64,000 nucleotides of DNA from Rhodobacteraceae bacterium Araon29. GTDB lineage: Bacteria; Pseudomonadota; Alphaproteobacteria; Rhodobacterales; Rhodobacteraceae. The stretch's first letter is position 1. Each line of letters starts with the position of its first letter. The DNA lies in contig CP046865.1 in the NCBI GenBank assembly GCA_039640505.1, forward strand, positions 2,471,501 to 2,535,500. The letters run 5' to 3'. Positions 48,867 through 57,387 of this stretch are shown here, piece after piece. The notes under the pieces were generated by a model. That model ran no database searches. It saw nothing but the letters and a program-made list of their open reading frames with translations, and was not told where the DNA came from. The translations under genes and the position numbers were made by a program.

Positions 48867-49546
48867 CTAGAGTCCGCCGATAGGTTGCCCCAAAACCCGC
48901 TCCAAACAATCCTCAAAATCGTCATACGACTTTAGGATCGCATCGGGCTTTAGCAACGCCAGATCGCCTTCTCCAAACCCAAAATCGACAAGAATGGATG
49001 GCACTCCGGCCGCGCGGGCCGTTTTGTGATCAGTGACCGTATCGCCCACCATAACGGCTTCTTCAACCTGCCCCCCAAGCTGCCGCACCGTTTCAAAAAA
49101 CGCCTCTGGATCAGGTTTTCGCACCGCAAGGCTACCGGCACCGACAAGGGCGGCAAAGGCCTCACGTACGCCAAGCCGGTCAAGCAGTAACTCGGCAAGC
49201 GCAACGGGTTTATTGGTGCAAATACCCACTTTGACACCGTTCGCGCGTAGCCGCCCAACCGCCTCCATTGCCCCGGGGAACAGCTTTGTGTGCACATCAA
49301 TCTTATCTCGGTAAGCCTCTAGCAAAATTGGGTAATAGGCATCCACCACTGCCTCATCCATCTTTCCCAAACGCTCTAACCCGCAGGTGAGCATCGCCCG
49401 CCCCCGCGCATGCCTGTGGCCGCATCTGCTTTGGGGTGCAAAAGATCGTCATGCCCCATCTGCGCAAAACATTGATTTGCAGCAGCGATCAAATCGCCAC
49501 TGGTGTCGGCCAATGTGCCATCAAGATCAAAGATTACCGTTGTCAT
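48867..49546 (-). pseudogene. gph: Phosphoglycolate phosphatase gene interrupted by a frameshift
   Basis: HAD-family phosphatase that removes 2-phosphoglycolate, split into two frames. The 5' part from ATG 49546 reads TTVIFDLDGTLADTSGD (HAD motif I) to ATGMRGG. The expected continuation RAMLTCGLERLG and the rest, with motif II in VGICTNKP, motif III and MVGDTVTDHKTA (motif IV), is in another frame to the stop at 48867. Joining needs one base added within the G/C tract at 49397-49405; the span of 680 bases is one short of a whole number of codons. It is either a real single-base deletion or an assembly error in a GC tract. Without the shift it would be a normal 226-residue Gph, placed divergently from glmU. 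Confidence 0.85.
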
Positions 49547-49698
49547 AAATTCACCTGTGATTTGAGCCATCAATATAGTCGGTCGGCGAAACCCTGCCAT
49601 GCTGTGTTACAATCTGCAATGCAAGTTGACGATCTCTATCTTGCACCAAAGCCAAAGACATATGATAAGGTGCTGGCAAAACATAAGGGATTTTATAT

Positions 49699-51054
49699 AT
49701 GCAAACCGCCGTTGTGATCTTGGCTGCCGGACAGGGCACAAGGATGAACTCTGATCTTCCCAAAGTGCTTCACCCTGTGGCCGGTGCAGCCCTTTTGCAA
49801 CATGCTATGGCGTCGGCAGCGCCTTTAGAGCCAGAGCGCACGGTTATTGTCGCTGGTCATGGCGCGGATCAGGTTAGGACCTGCGCCCAAGACCATACAC
49901 CAGAGGCAAAAATTGTCTTGCAACAGGAACAACTGGGCACAGCCCATGCGGTGTTGCAAGCCCGTCCTGAGCTGCAAAATTTTGATGGGAATCTGCTAGT
50001 ACTCTATGGCGATACGCCCTTTATTGGCCCAGAAACTCTGGCGAAGATGACCGCCGCACGGGCAACGGCTGATCTGGTGGTATTGGGCTTTAACGCGGCT
50101 GATCCCGGGCGCTATGGCCGGTTGATCACCCAAGGTGATAGCCTTAAGCGGATAGTCGAGTTTAAAGATGCAAGCGCCGAAGAGCGCGCCATAACACTGT
50201 GCAACAGCGGCGTCATGCTGGCCAAAGCCAGCGGGCTTTTTGCCCTTCTGGATCAGGTCAGCAACGACAATGCTGCGGGTGAATACTACCTTACAGATTG
50301 TGTTGCTTTGGCGCAGCAGTCAGGCCAGAGCGCACAGGTGGTGATTTGCAACGAAGCCGAAACTCTGGGCGTCAATTCGCGCATTGATCTTGCCGCAGCC
50401 GAAGCAGCCTTTCAGGACCGCGCGCGCAATGACCTACTGGAAAACGGTGTCACTATGGCAGCGCCAGAAAGCGTTTATCTTAGCTACGATACGGTGATCG
50501 GACGCGATGCCACAATCGAACAGAACGTTGTTTTTGGCCCCGGAGTGACGATTGAAAGCGGCGCGCTGATCCGTGCATTTTCGCATTTAGAGGGGTGCCA
50601 TGTGGCCAAAGGCGCCGTGGTTGGGCCCTATGCGCGGCTACGCCCGGGAACAGAGTTGGCCGAAGCAGCAAAGGTTGGTAATTTTGTCGAGATCAAAAAC
50701 GCCGAAGTGGGCGAAGGTGCTAAAATCAACCACCTGAGCTATGTCGGTGATGCCACGGTTGGCGCCAAGGCAAATCTGGGCGCTGGCACCATCACCTGCA
50801 ATTACGATGGGGTGATGAAACATCGCACAGATATTGGCGCTGGTGCGTTTATCGGATCAAACACTATGCTGGTGGCGCCAGTGCGCATTGGAGCGCAAGC
50901 CATGACTGGCAGCGGATCGGTCATCACCGATGATGTTGCAGAGGGTGATCTGGCACTGGCGCGGGCCAAACAGGTCAATAAAACCGGTCTGGCGATCAAA
51001 TTATTTGATTTATTTAAAAAACGAAAAGCCAAAAGTGATTTGGAGAACAAGTAA
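49699..51054 (+). CDS. glmU: Bifunctional GlmU: GlcN-1-P acetyltransferase / UDP-GlcNAc pyrophosphorylase
   Basis: Makes UDP-GlcNAc from glucosamine-1-phosphate, acetyl-CoA and UTP for peptidoglycan and LPS. The 451-residue protein has an N-terminal pyrophosphorylase domain (VVILAAGQGTRMNSDLPKVLHPVAG, then the LYGDTPFI metal site) and a C-terminal left-handed beta helix of hexapeptide repeats, with AAKVGNFVEIKNA and GAGTITCNYDGVMKHRT (catalytic His and the acetyl-CoA loop). AAGGGA precedes the ATG. The stop overlaps the glmS start (TAATG). The 152 bases shared with divergent gph hold possible promoter elements (TTGCAC near 49640 with TGATAA 16 bases on). Confidence 0.96.
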   Translation: MQTAVVILAAGQGTRMNSDLPKVLHPVAGAALLQHAMASAAPLEPERTVIVAGHGADQVRTCAQDHTPEAKIVLQQEQLGTAHAVLQARPELQNFDGNLLVLYGDTPFIGPETLAKMTAARATADLVVLGFNAADPGRYGRLITQGDSLKRIVEFKDASAEERAITLCNSGVMLAKASGLFALLDQVSNDNAAGEYYLTDCVALAQQSGQSAQVVICNEAETLGVNSRIDLAAAEAAFQDRARNDLLENGVTMAAPESVYLSYDTVIGRDATIEQNVVFGPGVTIESGALIRAFSHLEGCHVAKGAVVGPYARLRPGTELAEAAKVGNFVEIKNAEVGEGAKINHLSYVGDATVGAKANLGAGTITCNYDGVMKHRTDIGAGAFIGSNTMLVAPVRIGAQAMTGSGSVITDDVAEGDLALARAKQVNKTGLAIKLFDLFKKRKAKSDLENK

Positions 51055-52874
51055 TGTGTGGAATTATTGGTGTTTTGGGCAACCACGAAGTGGCGCCTAT
51101 TTTGGTCGATGCACTCAAACGGCTTGAATATCGCGGCTACGACAGTGCCGGCATTGCAACGGTTAATGGCGGCCGTCTCGCGCGGCGCCGTGCAGTTGGC
51201 AAGCTTGCCGAGCTGAGCGATCTTTTGGTGCATGAACCGCTGGTCGGCAAGTCTGGCATTGGCCATACCCGTTGGGCCACCCATGGGGCACCGAATGTGG
51301 AAAATGCCCACCCGCATCGCACCGGCGGGGTCTGCGTTGTGCACAACGGCATTATTGAAAATTTTCAAGAGCTACGTGAAGCGCTTGCCAGTGACGGGAT
51401 TACCCCCACGACCGATACCGACACAGAAACCATCGCCATGCTGGCGCAGAGCTATCTTTTAAAAGGTCACAGCCCACAGGTCGCCGTGGAAAATACGCTC
51501 GCACGCCTGAAAGGCGCCTTTGCTTTGTGCTTTTTATTCGAAGGCGAAGAAGACCTGATGATTGCGGCGCGGCATGGATCACCACTTGCCATCGGTTATG
51601 GCGACGGAGAAATGTTTATTGGATCGGACGCCATCGCATTGGCCCCGATGACCAACCGCATCTGTTATCTTGAAGAGGGCGACTATGCCGTCATCACCCG
51701 CTCCGGCGCCGAGATATTTGGCAGCGATGGTGCTTTGGTCAACCGTGAAATTCGCGTTATTCGCGGCGATCAAAACCGGATCGACAAAGATGGGTATACC
51801 CACTTTATGGAAAAGGAAATCTATCAGCAGCCCAGCGTGCTTGGCGCGGCGCTAAGCCACTATATTCCCGATGGCGCCACAATTCACCTTGCTGGCGCCG
51901 AGATCGACTTTACCAAGATTGACCGGTTGACTTTGGTGGCCTGCGGCACCGCCTATTTTGCCTGTCTGACCGCCAAATACTGGTTTGAAAAGCTGGCCCG
52001 TATACCAGTTGAGATTGATGTCGCCTCTGAGTTCCGCTACCGCGAGCCGCCAGTGCCGCCGCGCACCATGGCGCTTTTCGTCAGCCAGTCCGGCGAAACC
52101 GCCGACACTTTGGCCGCGCTGCGGTATTGCCGCCATAAGGCCGATCATATCTGGTCAGTGACCAATGTGGCCGAAAGCTCGATCGCGCGGGAAAGCGATG
52201 TGTCGCTGCCAATCCATGCAGGGGTGGAAATAGGCGTTGCCTCGACCAAGGCCTTTACCTGCCAGTTGACAGTTTTGCTTATGATGGCGCTCAAAGCCGC
52301 AGAAGATCGCGGAGAGCTGGGCGCTGATCAACGGGCCGAATTGATTAGCCAAATCCGAAACCTTCCATCCTTGATCAATCTGGCGCTAGATCAATCGGAC
52401 AGCTTTCGCAATGTGGCAGGCGGATTGGCCAAGGCCCGCGATATCCTGTTTTTAGGACGCGGCATCATGTATCCGCTAGCGCATGAAGGCGCTCTAAAGC
52501 TTAAAGAAATCAGCTATATCCATGCGGAAGCCTATGCTGCTGGCGAGCTAAAGCATGGCCCGATTGCACTTGTGGACGACAAGGTGCCCGTGGTGGTGAT
52601 GGCCCCGCGCGATGCACTGTTTGATAAAACCATCTCGAACGTCCAAGAGGTTATGGCGCGCAAGGGCCGAGTCATCCTTTTATCTGACCAAGAAGGTGTG
52701 TCGCAGGCAGGAGAGGGCATATGGCAAGGCGTCAAAATGCCCGAATGCCATGATATCATTGCCCCAATAGTCTATGCCGTTCCGGCGCAAATGCTCGCAT
52801 ATTTCACCGCTGTCGCCAAAGGCACAGACGTGGATCAACCGCGAAACCTCGCGAAATCTGTGACAGTCGAGTAG
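51054..52874 (+). CDS. glmS: Glutamine--fructose-6-phosphate aminotransferase
   Basis: Makes glucosamine-6-phosphate, the first step of the hexosamine pathway that feeds GlmU. The 606-residue enzyme has the glutaminase domain with Cys2 nucleophile (MCGIIGVLGN), TRWATHGAPN and two SIS sugar-isomerase domains, with SQSGETADTLAALR, VASTKAFTCQL and the C-terminal DQPRNLAKSVTVE typical of the family. It is coupled to glmU by a one-base overlap. Its 3' end is the well-known attachment target of Tn7-like elements in other bacteria. Here the sequence becomes AT-rich right after its stop. Confidence 0.97.
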   Translation: MCGIIGVLGNHEVAPILVDALKRLEYRGYDSAGIATVNGGRLARRRAVGKLAELSDLLVHEPLVGKSGIGHTRWATHGAPNVENAHPHRTGGVCVVHNGIIENFQELREALASDGITPTTDTDTETIAMLAQSYLLKGHSPQVAVENTLARLKGAFALCFLFEGEEDLMIAARHGSPLAIGYGDGEMFIGSDAIALAPMTNRICYLEEGDYAVITRSGAEIFGSDGALVNREIRVIRGDQNRIDKDGYTHFMEKEIYQQPSVLGAALSHYIPDGATIHLAGAEIDFTKIDRLTLVACGTAYFACLTAKYWFEKLARIPVEIDVASEFRYREPPVPPRTMALFVSQSGETADTLAALRYCRHKADHIWSVTNVAESSIARESDVSLPIHAGVEIGVASTKAFTCQLTVLLMMALKAAEDRGELGADQRAELISQIRNLPSLINLALDQSDSFRNVAGGLAKARDILFLGRGIMYPLAHEGALKLKEISYIHAEAYAAGELKHGPIALVDDKVPVVVMAPRDALFDKTISNVQEVMARKGRVILLSDQEGVSQAGEGIWQGVKMPECHDIIAPIVYAVPAQMLAYFTAVAKGTDVDQPRNLAKSVTVE

Positions 52875-52876
52875 GT

Positions 52877-53224
52877 TTGAGTGGTGAAAACTCAGAACCA
52901 AAATATGCAAATTTTCTTTGCTTTGTAGTCTCTGTTCAGACTAATAAACTGATTAGTCAAAGAGGTGGAATTGGTTATTCCAAGTCTCAAAAAGAAATCC
53001 ATGACCTTATCAAATCACTTCATGAGAGCGGTCTTGGATATCGAAGAATTGCGCAACATCTCAACTCAAAGAACATCACCACTCTGACTGGGAAGGAGTG
53101 GAAGGGCAATCATGTCTTTGCAGTCCTGAAGCGATACAGACAAAGAGAAGAGAGATTATCTAGAAAAGAGGAAGTGTTTGAACCAGAGATTTCAAAGTTT
53201 GAGGTGAGGTGGGAAAAACTCTAA
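52877..53224 (+). CDS. Recombinase-like helix-turn-helix protein beside glmS
   Basis: A 115-residue protein whose middle (KSQKEIHDLIKSLHESGLGY, then RRIAQHLNSKNITTLTGKEW) resembles the HTH end domain of serine recombinases. It continues with KGNHVFAVLKRYRQREERL and an acidic-aromatic end (SKFEVRWEKL). I recall similar small stand-alone proteins in marine alphaproteobacteria. TTG at 52877, two bases after the glmS stop, is the only usual start codon upstream of the domain; the first 33 residues look unlike protein and the true start may be internal and non-standard. Codon use is AT-rich, unlike glmS. A decayed relative lies at 57388-57624 on the other strand. Confidence 0.6.
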   Translation: MSGENSEPKYANFLCFVVSVQTNKLISQRGGIGYSKSQKEIHDLIKSLHESGLGYRRIAQHLNSKNITTLTGKEWKGNHVFAVLKRYRQREERLSRKEEVFEPEISKFEVRWEKL

Positions 53225-53285
53225 CGATGTGATATGGATCAAGTAAAGGTTTGTGAGATACATCTCTAAATACTGAGGCAAAAGT

Positions 53286-53816
53286 ATGAGACATTTTTTT
53301 TTAAGTGTTGTTTTTTATATTGGTTTTGTCTCGTCGGCGCTTGCTCTCGAATGCAAGCAAGATACGTTAACCGAAAATAGCGATGGTGAAATGCTTCAAA
53401 CGCTCTCTGGGGACATTTTTGAATCGCTTGGAGGCGACAGCATAACTGCACTCCTCTGGTTGCCGATGAGTGATTTGTTGGTTTGTGGACCTAACCTTTT
53501 TGATTATACGGGCACAACTTATAAAATATATGAGATTACCAATATTGATGATGGCGAAAAAATTAGCGCTTTAGCGATTAAATCTTCTTCAATGCCAACT
53601 CAAACCTCAGGTGGTTGCTATAAGTCATCAATAGTGAAACCTACGCCATTTATGGGCAATAACGATGAAATTTTTGTGTTGTCAGACGGAAGCGTTTGGC
53701 AAATAAAATATGAGTACGAATACATGTATGAGTATTACCCAACCATTGTTGCTTGTCCCGATGCTGGTTACGTCATTGTCGACGGTAAAAAATTAAATGC
53801 CATTGTCTTAAAGTGA
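53286..53816 (+). CDS. Secreted hypothetical protein with aromatic C-terminal motif
   Basis: A 176-residue protein with a signal peptide (FFLSVVFYIGFVSSALA, cleavage before LECK) and probably a disulfide-bearing mature part (Cys at the mature N-terminus, in LLVCGPN, GGCYKSS and IVACPDAG). The C-terminal third reads NDEIFVLSDGSVWQIKYEYE and then MYEYYPT, followed by GYVIVDGKKLNAIV. This recalls a small beta-barrel family of exported proteins (G..IFEL.NG.IWQ... then Y-rich strand), which I know only as uncharacterised. It stands between the HTH gene and the Mrr gene in the AT-rich island. Function unknown. Confidence 0.7.
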   Translation: MRHFFLSVVFYIGFVSSALALECKQDTLTENSDGEMLQTLSGDIFESLGGDSITALLWLPMSDLLVCGPNLFDYTGTTYKIYEITNIDDGEKISALAIKSSSMPTQTSGGCYKSSIVKPTPFMGNNDEIFVLSDGSVWQIKYEYEYMYEYYPTIVACPDAGYVIVDGKKLNAIVLK

Positions 53817-53888
53817 TCAACCCTGCAGTCCCGCAACGATTTAACTATTGATATTTAATAATAAAAATAAAAACTAGGATTTATTAAA

Positions 53889-54782
53889 ATGAAACTTCCC
53901 AGTTATCAAGATTATTACCCATATATTCTGATGTTTGCAGATAAACCGCAAACATCAGATGAGTATTTAACTCTTATATGTGAAGAAATGAATATTTCCG
54001 ATGATGCCCAAAAAGTAAAAAATCCTTCTGGCGAACCAACGGTAAGGAACAGATTACGGTGGGGTATTCACTATCTTAGACACGCAAAGTTGATGGATAA
54101 ACCAGCACGCGGTAAATACGTGATAACTGAGAGAGGAAAACAAATTAGAGGCGAGTTCGGGAAAAATATAACAAACAAGACTTTGGAAAAATTTGAAGAA
54201 TATAGAGCATTCAAAGGAGCAAAATCTGAAAAAATACCAGTTTCTGAAGAACAGCAAGCAGATATGCTTACCCCAACTGAACAGATTGATGGCATTTTTG
54301 AAAATATAACAAATGAATTAAAGCAAGAGTTGCTGAATCAAGTTTATGATTCATCTCCATATTTCTTTGAACGCATTGTTGTAGATTTGCTTAAAAAGAT
54401 GGGATACGGAAACTTTGATGGAACTACCGTTACAAGCAAAGGTGGGGATGGTGGGATTGACGGACTAGTTTATCAAGATGTTTTAGGGTTGGAGATAGTT
54501 TATGTGCAAGCGAAACGATATAAGGAGGGCAATAATGTTGGTCGTCCAGATTTACAAAAATTTGTTGGTTCATTAAGCGGTAGAAAAGCAACAAAGGGTG
54601 TATTTTTTACAACATCTGATTTTACCACAGATGCTCTCAGTTATCTTGAGACAGTTCGTGAGAAAATCGTCTGCGTAAATCGCGAGAGATTACTCAGTCT
54701 TCTTATTGAAAATAAAGTTGGTGTGGAGTTGCGTTCAACGCACCATACCTACAAAATAGACGAAGATTATTTTTCAGAATGA
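53889..54782 (+). CDS. Mrr-type restriction endonuclease
   Basis: A 297-residue type IV restriction enzyme-like protein, expected to cut foreign or modified DNA. The N-terminal half (about 1-100) is a winged-helix Mrr_N domain (RNRLRWGIHYLRHAKLMDKP, then GKYVITERGKQI). The C-terminal Mrr_cat domain starts at SSPYFFERIVVDLLKKMGY. It carries the nuclease core GGDGGIDG (Asp191) and VQAKRY, where Gln207 and Lys209 form the QxK variant of the PD-(D/E)xK site, then FVGSLSGRKATKGVFFTTSDF. All key residues are present, so it is probably active. No methyltransferase or partner subunit is adjacent, as expected for a type IV enzyme. Confidence 0.88.
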   Translation: MKLPSYQDYYPYILMFADKPQTSDEYLTLICEEMNISDDAQKVKNPSGEPTVRNRLRWGIHYLRHAKLMDKPARGKYVITERGKQIRGEFGKNITNKTLEKFEEYRAFKGAKSEKIPVSEEQQADMLTPTEQIDGIFENITNELKQELLNQVYDSSPYFFERIVVDLLKKMGYGNFDGTTVTSKGGDGGIDGLVYQDVLGLEIVYVQAKRYKEGNNVGRPDLQKFVGSLSGRKATKGVFFTTSDFTTDALSYLETVREKIVCVNRERLLSLLIENKVGVELRSTHHTYKIDEDYFSE

Positions 54783-55144
54783 AATTACAGATATTCAGCG
54801 ATCATCCAAGAAATCTAGCAAAAGCATTAACTGTGGAATAGTTTGGAGCAGTTTTTCATTTTTGCAAATGTTGATGCCTCTATTAATAGATTGAATTCGC
54901 ATTATCTGTAAAATTTAAAGGAGAGGAGAGCGGGCATTATATTTACAAGAAAACATAAGATAAAATGAAAAATTTCCTTTCTAAAAATCAATAAGATATA
55001 GGATATTATTAAAACTACTATTTCGAGATTATTTAAATAATTAAAATAATTTTCAAATACTTCCCATCAATATTATATCAGAGTGATGGTTATTTACTTT
55101 CCAGCACCTACTTTACATTTATAACTCGATCTAGCGCCGACATA
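54783..55144. other. AT-rich stretch without a gene
   Basis: These 362 bases between the Mrr and pseudoazurin genes are very AT-rich and carry no open frame of note in either direction. A purine-rich GGAGAGGAGAG (about 54920-54930) lacks a coding frame behind it. A promoter for the pseudoazurin gene should lie near the right end (TATAAC at about 55120), but the match is poor. Confidence 0.5.
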
Positions 55145-55603
55145 ATGGATCGTCATCTCATTTTAAGGTTTCAAACTATGCACTATTTACTGTCTTTTTT
55201 CTCTATTTTCACCCTTTTAATTAATACCAACCTTGCTGCCGCTGGCACTATTCAAATTAATTTTACAGAGTATGACTCATACAGCATTGAAGTTGCACAT
55301 ATCGACATAGGAGACACTATAGAATGGTTGCCAAAAAGTAAGGGGCATAATGTAGAGTTTCTCGCAGGTCCAAAAATGGACGCGCTTCCAGCAAAGTCAG
55401 AAATAGACGCGTTTCACTCTGTTGTTTTTGAAGTTCCTGGAATTTATTTATATCAGTGTACCCCACATGGTAACATGGGAATGTTAGGGTTAGTGGTCGT
55501 AGGCAATGATTTTCACAATTTGGAAGATATTAAGAAAACCCAATTGTCTCGCGTAGCAACCTCAGTGATGAATAGATTGGTAAAAACGGCGAAATTAAAT
55601 TAA
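55145..55603 (+). CDS. Pseudoazurin-like blue copper protein
   Basis: A small periplasmic electron carrier with a type 1 copper site. After a signal peptide (HYLLSFFSIFTLLINTNLAAA) comes a cupredoxin domain with all ligands, numbering from the ATG at 55145: His68 in SKGHNVEF, then Cys105, His108 and Met113 in YQCTPHGNMGMLG. This spacing is that of pseudoazurin. ATG at 55178 would give a more usual signal peptide length. The C-terminal EDIKKTQLSRVATSVMNRL matches the helical tail of pseudoazurins. Usual partners are nitrite or nitrous oxide reductases, cytochrome peroxidase or the like; none is in this window, so its partner is unknown. Confidence 0.88.
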   Translation: MDRHLILRFQTMHYLLSFFSIFTLLINTNLAAAGTIQINFTEYDSYSIEVAHIDIGDTIEWLPKSKGHNVEFLAGPKMDALPAKSEIDAFHSVVFEVPGIYLYQCTPHGNMGMLGLVVVGNDFHNLEDIKKTQLSRVATSVMNRLVKTAKLN

Positions 55604-55739
55604 ATCCTTCTTCACAAACAATCAGTCAAGGCGGAGTAAGATGTTGTTTTTGTTTTTTTACCCCAATGGGCATCTATAATGCCTTTGGCCATCAACATGT
55701 CGGGCTGACCGCCTTTAGTCCTAATCGCTATGCCAAGAA

Positions 55740-55760
55740 CTTAGGCCGGTGCGACCTAAG
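55740..55760 (-). terminator. Weak hairpin after the glycosyltransferase gene
   Basis: CTTAGG (55740-55745) and CCTAAG (55755-55760) form a 6-base stem just past the stop of the minus-strand glycosyltransferase gene at 55769. No good U-run follows on the minus strand, so termination is doubtful. The rest of the 55604-55768 gap shows nothing recognisable. Confidence 0.3.
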
Positions 55761-55768
55761 CCGGATCT

Positions 55769-56767
55769 TCACTCACTCATCGGCACCCGACTTACAAAAT
55801 CCGCAAGCCGAGCACGCTCTTTGTCCCGGCTGTATTTTTTCGCCAGTGCGACACGCCCCGCCTCAAACTCTTTACTCTCTAAAAGACCTTTATCGACGGT
55901 TTTAATCGCGTCAGATATTGCTAGCGTAAAGGTTCGGAAATCACCATTTTGAACCAGGGCAAAATTGGGTTTCTTAAAATATTCCCGACCACCCTGCCCC
56001 GTATATCCAACCACCACCGCACCCGAGAGAGCCGCCTCCAACGGCGGCAAGCCTATGCCTTCTATGTCGCTGAAAGATAGAAAAATACTGGATTTGGCCA
56101 TAATCGCGGCGGTCTCAGGGGCGCTCATTTTTTCAATCGGAACGAGTTTCCAATCCTCCGGCAGATACTCCTTAATGAAAAACGCCATACGCTTGCTGTG
56201 GGTCGGTAGTTTGCGCGGCATATAGGAAATAATTTTTTCCTTCCTGCCCGGTGCAAATTCGTCGCTGACATGCGGCAGTATGTTGATAATTTTTTTCTTA
56301 TCAAGGCCGGGATAGATCATCGATACCATTGCAGATGTATCGCGTGAGATGGATAGAATAAGCTCAGCGTTTTCATAGACCTGCTTGACCTGTTCCGAGC
56401 TGTGACCCCATTTCAATGCAGCATCGAGATAATACGCGTTCTGCACATAGATCGCGTATTTAAAACCTTGGTTATAAAGCTCGTACCCAAAACGACCTGC
56501 CCAGACTTCCGGGATGACCATAAAGGTTGTATTCTTGTTCAAGCCATGATCCTTGCGAATGTTCGCATTATGTTCAAACCACTGACTACTGAACCCAAGG
56601 CTGTTAGGGCTGTAAACCGAGGTATAGAGCCCAAGCTCTGCGATCAATTCGGATTGTTTGTAAATGACTTTTACACCGCCAAGCACAAGGAGAGTAGCCA
56701 GGCAAAGAAAAACAATTTCCCGGTCAGTTTTTGTAGCTCTGGCAATTTTTTTTGTTCTGCCACTCAT
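55769..56767 (-). CDS. Glycosyltransferase family 4-like protein
   Basis: A 332-residue protein with a GT-B-like layout. The N-terminal Rossmann half opens with IVFLCLATLLVLGGVKVIYKQ, where GGVKVIYK is the usual glycine-rich donor-side loop. The C-terminal half has SFSDIEGIGLPPLEAALSGAVVV, the E-x7-E type sugar-nucleotide motif of GT4 enzymes. A predicted membrane-like hydrophobic run near residues 17-32 overlaps the first strand and is not necessarily a true anchor. No other polysaccharide gene is adjacent. Acceptor and donor sugars cannot be told. It is the only long minus-strand gene in the AT-rich island. Confidence 0.75.
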   Translation of the reverse strand: MSGRTKKIARATKTDREIVFLCLATLLVLGGVKVIYKQSELIAELGLYTSVYSPNSLGFSSQWFEHNANIRKDHGLNKNTTFMVIPEVWAGRFGYELYNQGFKYAIYVQNAYYLDAALKWGHSSEQVKQVYENAELILSISRDTSAMVSMIYPGLDKKKIINILPHVSDEFAPGRKEKIISYMPRKLPTHSKRMAFFIKEYLPEDWKLVPIEKMSAPETAAIMAKSSIFLSFSDIEGIGLPPLEAALSGAVVVGYTGQGGREYFKKPNFALVQNGDFRTFTLAISDAIKTVDKGLLESKEFEAGRVALAKKYSRDKERARLADFVSRVPMSE

Positions 56768-56901
56768 AACTAATTCCTAACTTTTGAAATAAAATTCTAA
56801 ATATCCGTAGTATTAAAAGTGATAGGGTAAATGTTTCTGTAGGAATTGAACATATCTACCAATTACCAAAACTCATATAGTGAGTTGACGCCAATGGACG
56901 T

Positions 56902-57216
56902 TTAGTTTTTCAAACTGACAGCAACAGCGGTTGCAATTTCAATATTTTTTCTCCGTGCCGCAGAGCCTATCAAGAACAAATCTACGAAAGCCCAAATACC
57001 TAACCCACCCAAGGTAATTAACTTCAAGAAACCAAGAAGCACCTGACCTAAAAAAAATCTGTCCACTCCAAGTGAGCCCAAAAAAACACTTAGACCAAAC
57101 AACACTACAGGATTATAGGCCCGCGTATTATACATTGTGATAAATGCAGTACGTTTTTCTTCTGGCAGATTAGATCCTATTGATACGAATTCGAAATGAT
57201 ACTCTCGATTATTCAT
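56902..57216 (-). CDS. TM2 domain membrane protein
   Basis: A 104-residue protein with a hydrophilic N-terminus and the TM2 domain: [25 protein letters not shown], a short turn, then [23 protein letters not shown]. The LGxxGxDRFYLG-like and GGxGIWxxxDLxL motifs are clear. ATG at 57216 ([10 protein letters not shown]) is preferred to one at 57258. TM2 proteins are small inner-membrane proteins of unknown role. G+C is low like its surroundings. A stand-alone gene in the island. Confidence 0.8.
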   Translation of the reverse strand: MNNREYHFEFVSIGSNLPEEKRTAFITMYNTRAYNPVVLFGLSVFLGSLGVDRFFLGQVLLGFLKLITLGGLGIWAFVDLFLIGSAARRKNIEIATAVAVSLKN

Positions 57217-57387
57217 TTTTAATTTCTCCAAAATATTCAATAATAAAAATTTTAACACTTACTAATTCTTATAGTTAATATGTATTTTCATCTAGAAATT
57301 TATATCGTTTCTGATTCAAGAAAATTTGCTGCTTTTGGGGATAATTAATTAATGTGTGAAGCATATTAAAAAAGTTTTACCCACCAC

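Noticed and set aside
52860-52960. Tn7 insertion with intact transposition genes
   Set aside because: The position after glmS fits, but no tnsABCDE homologue or clear Tn7 end repeat is visible in the following 6 kb.
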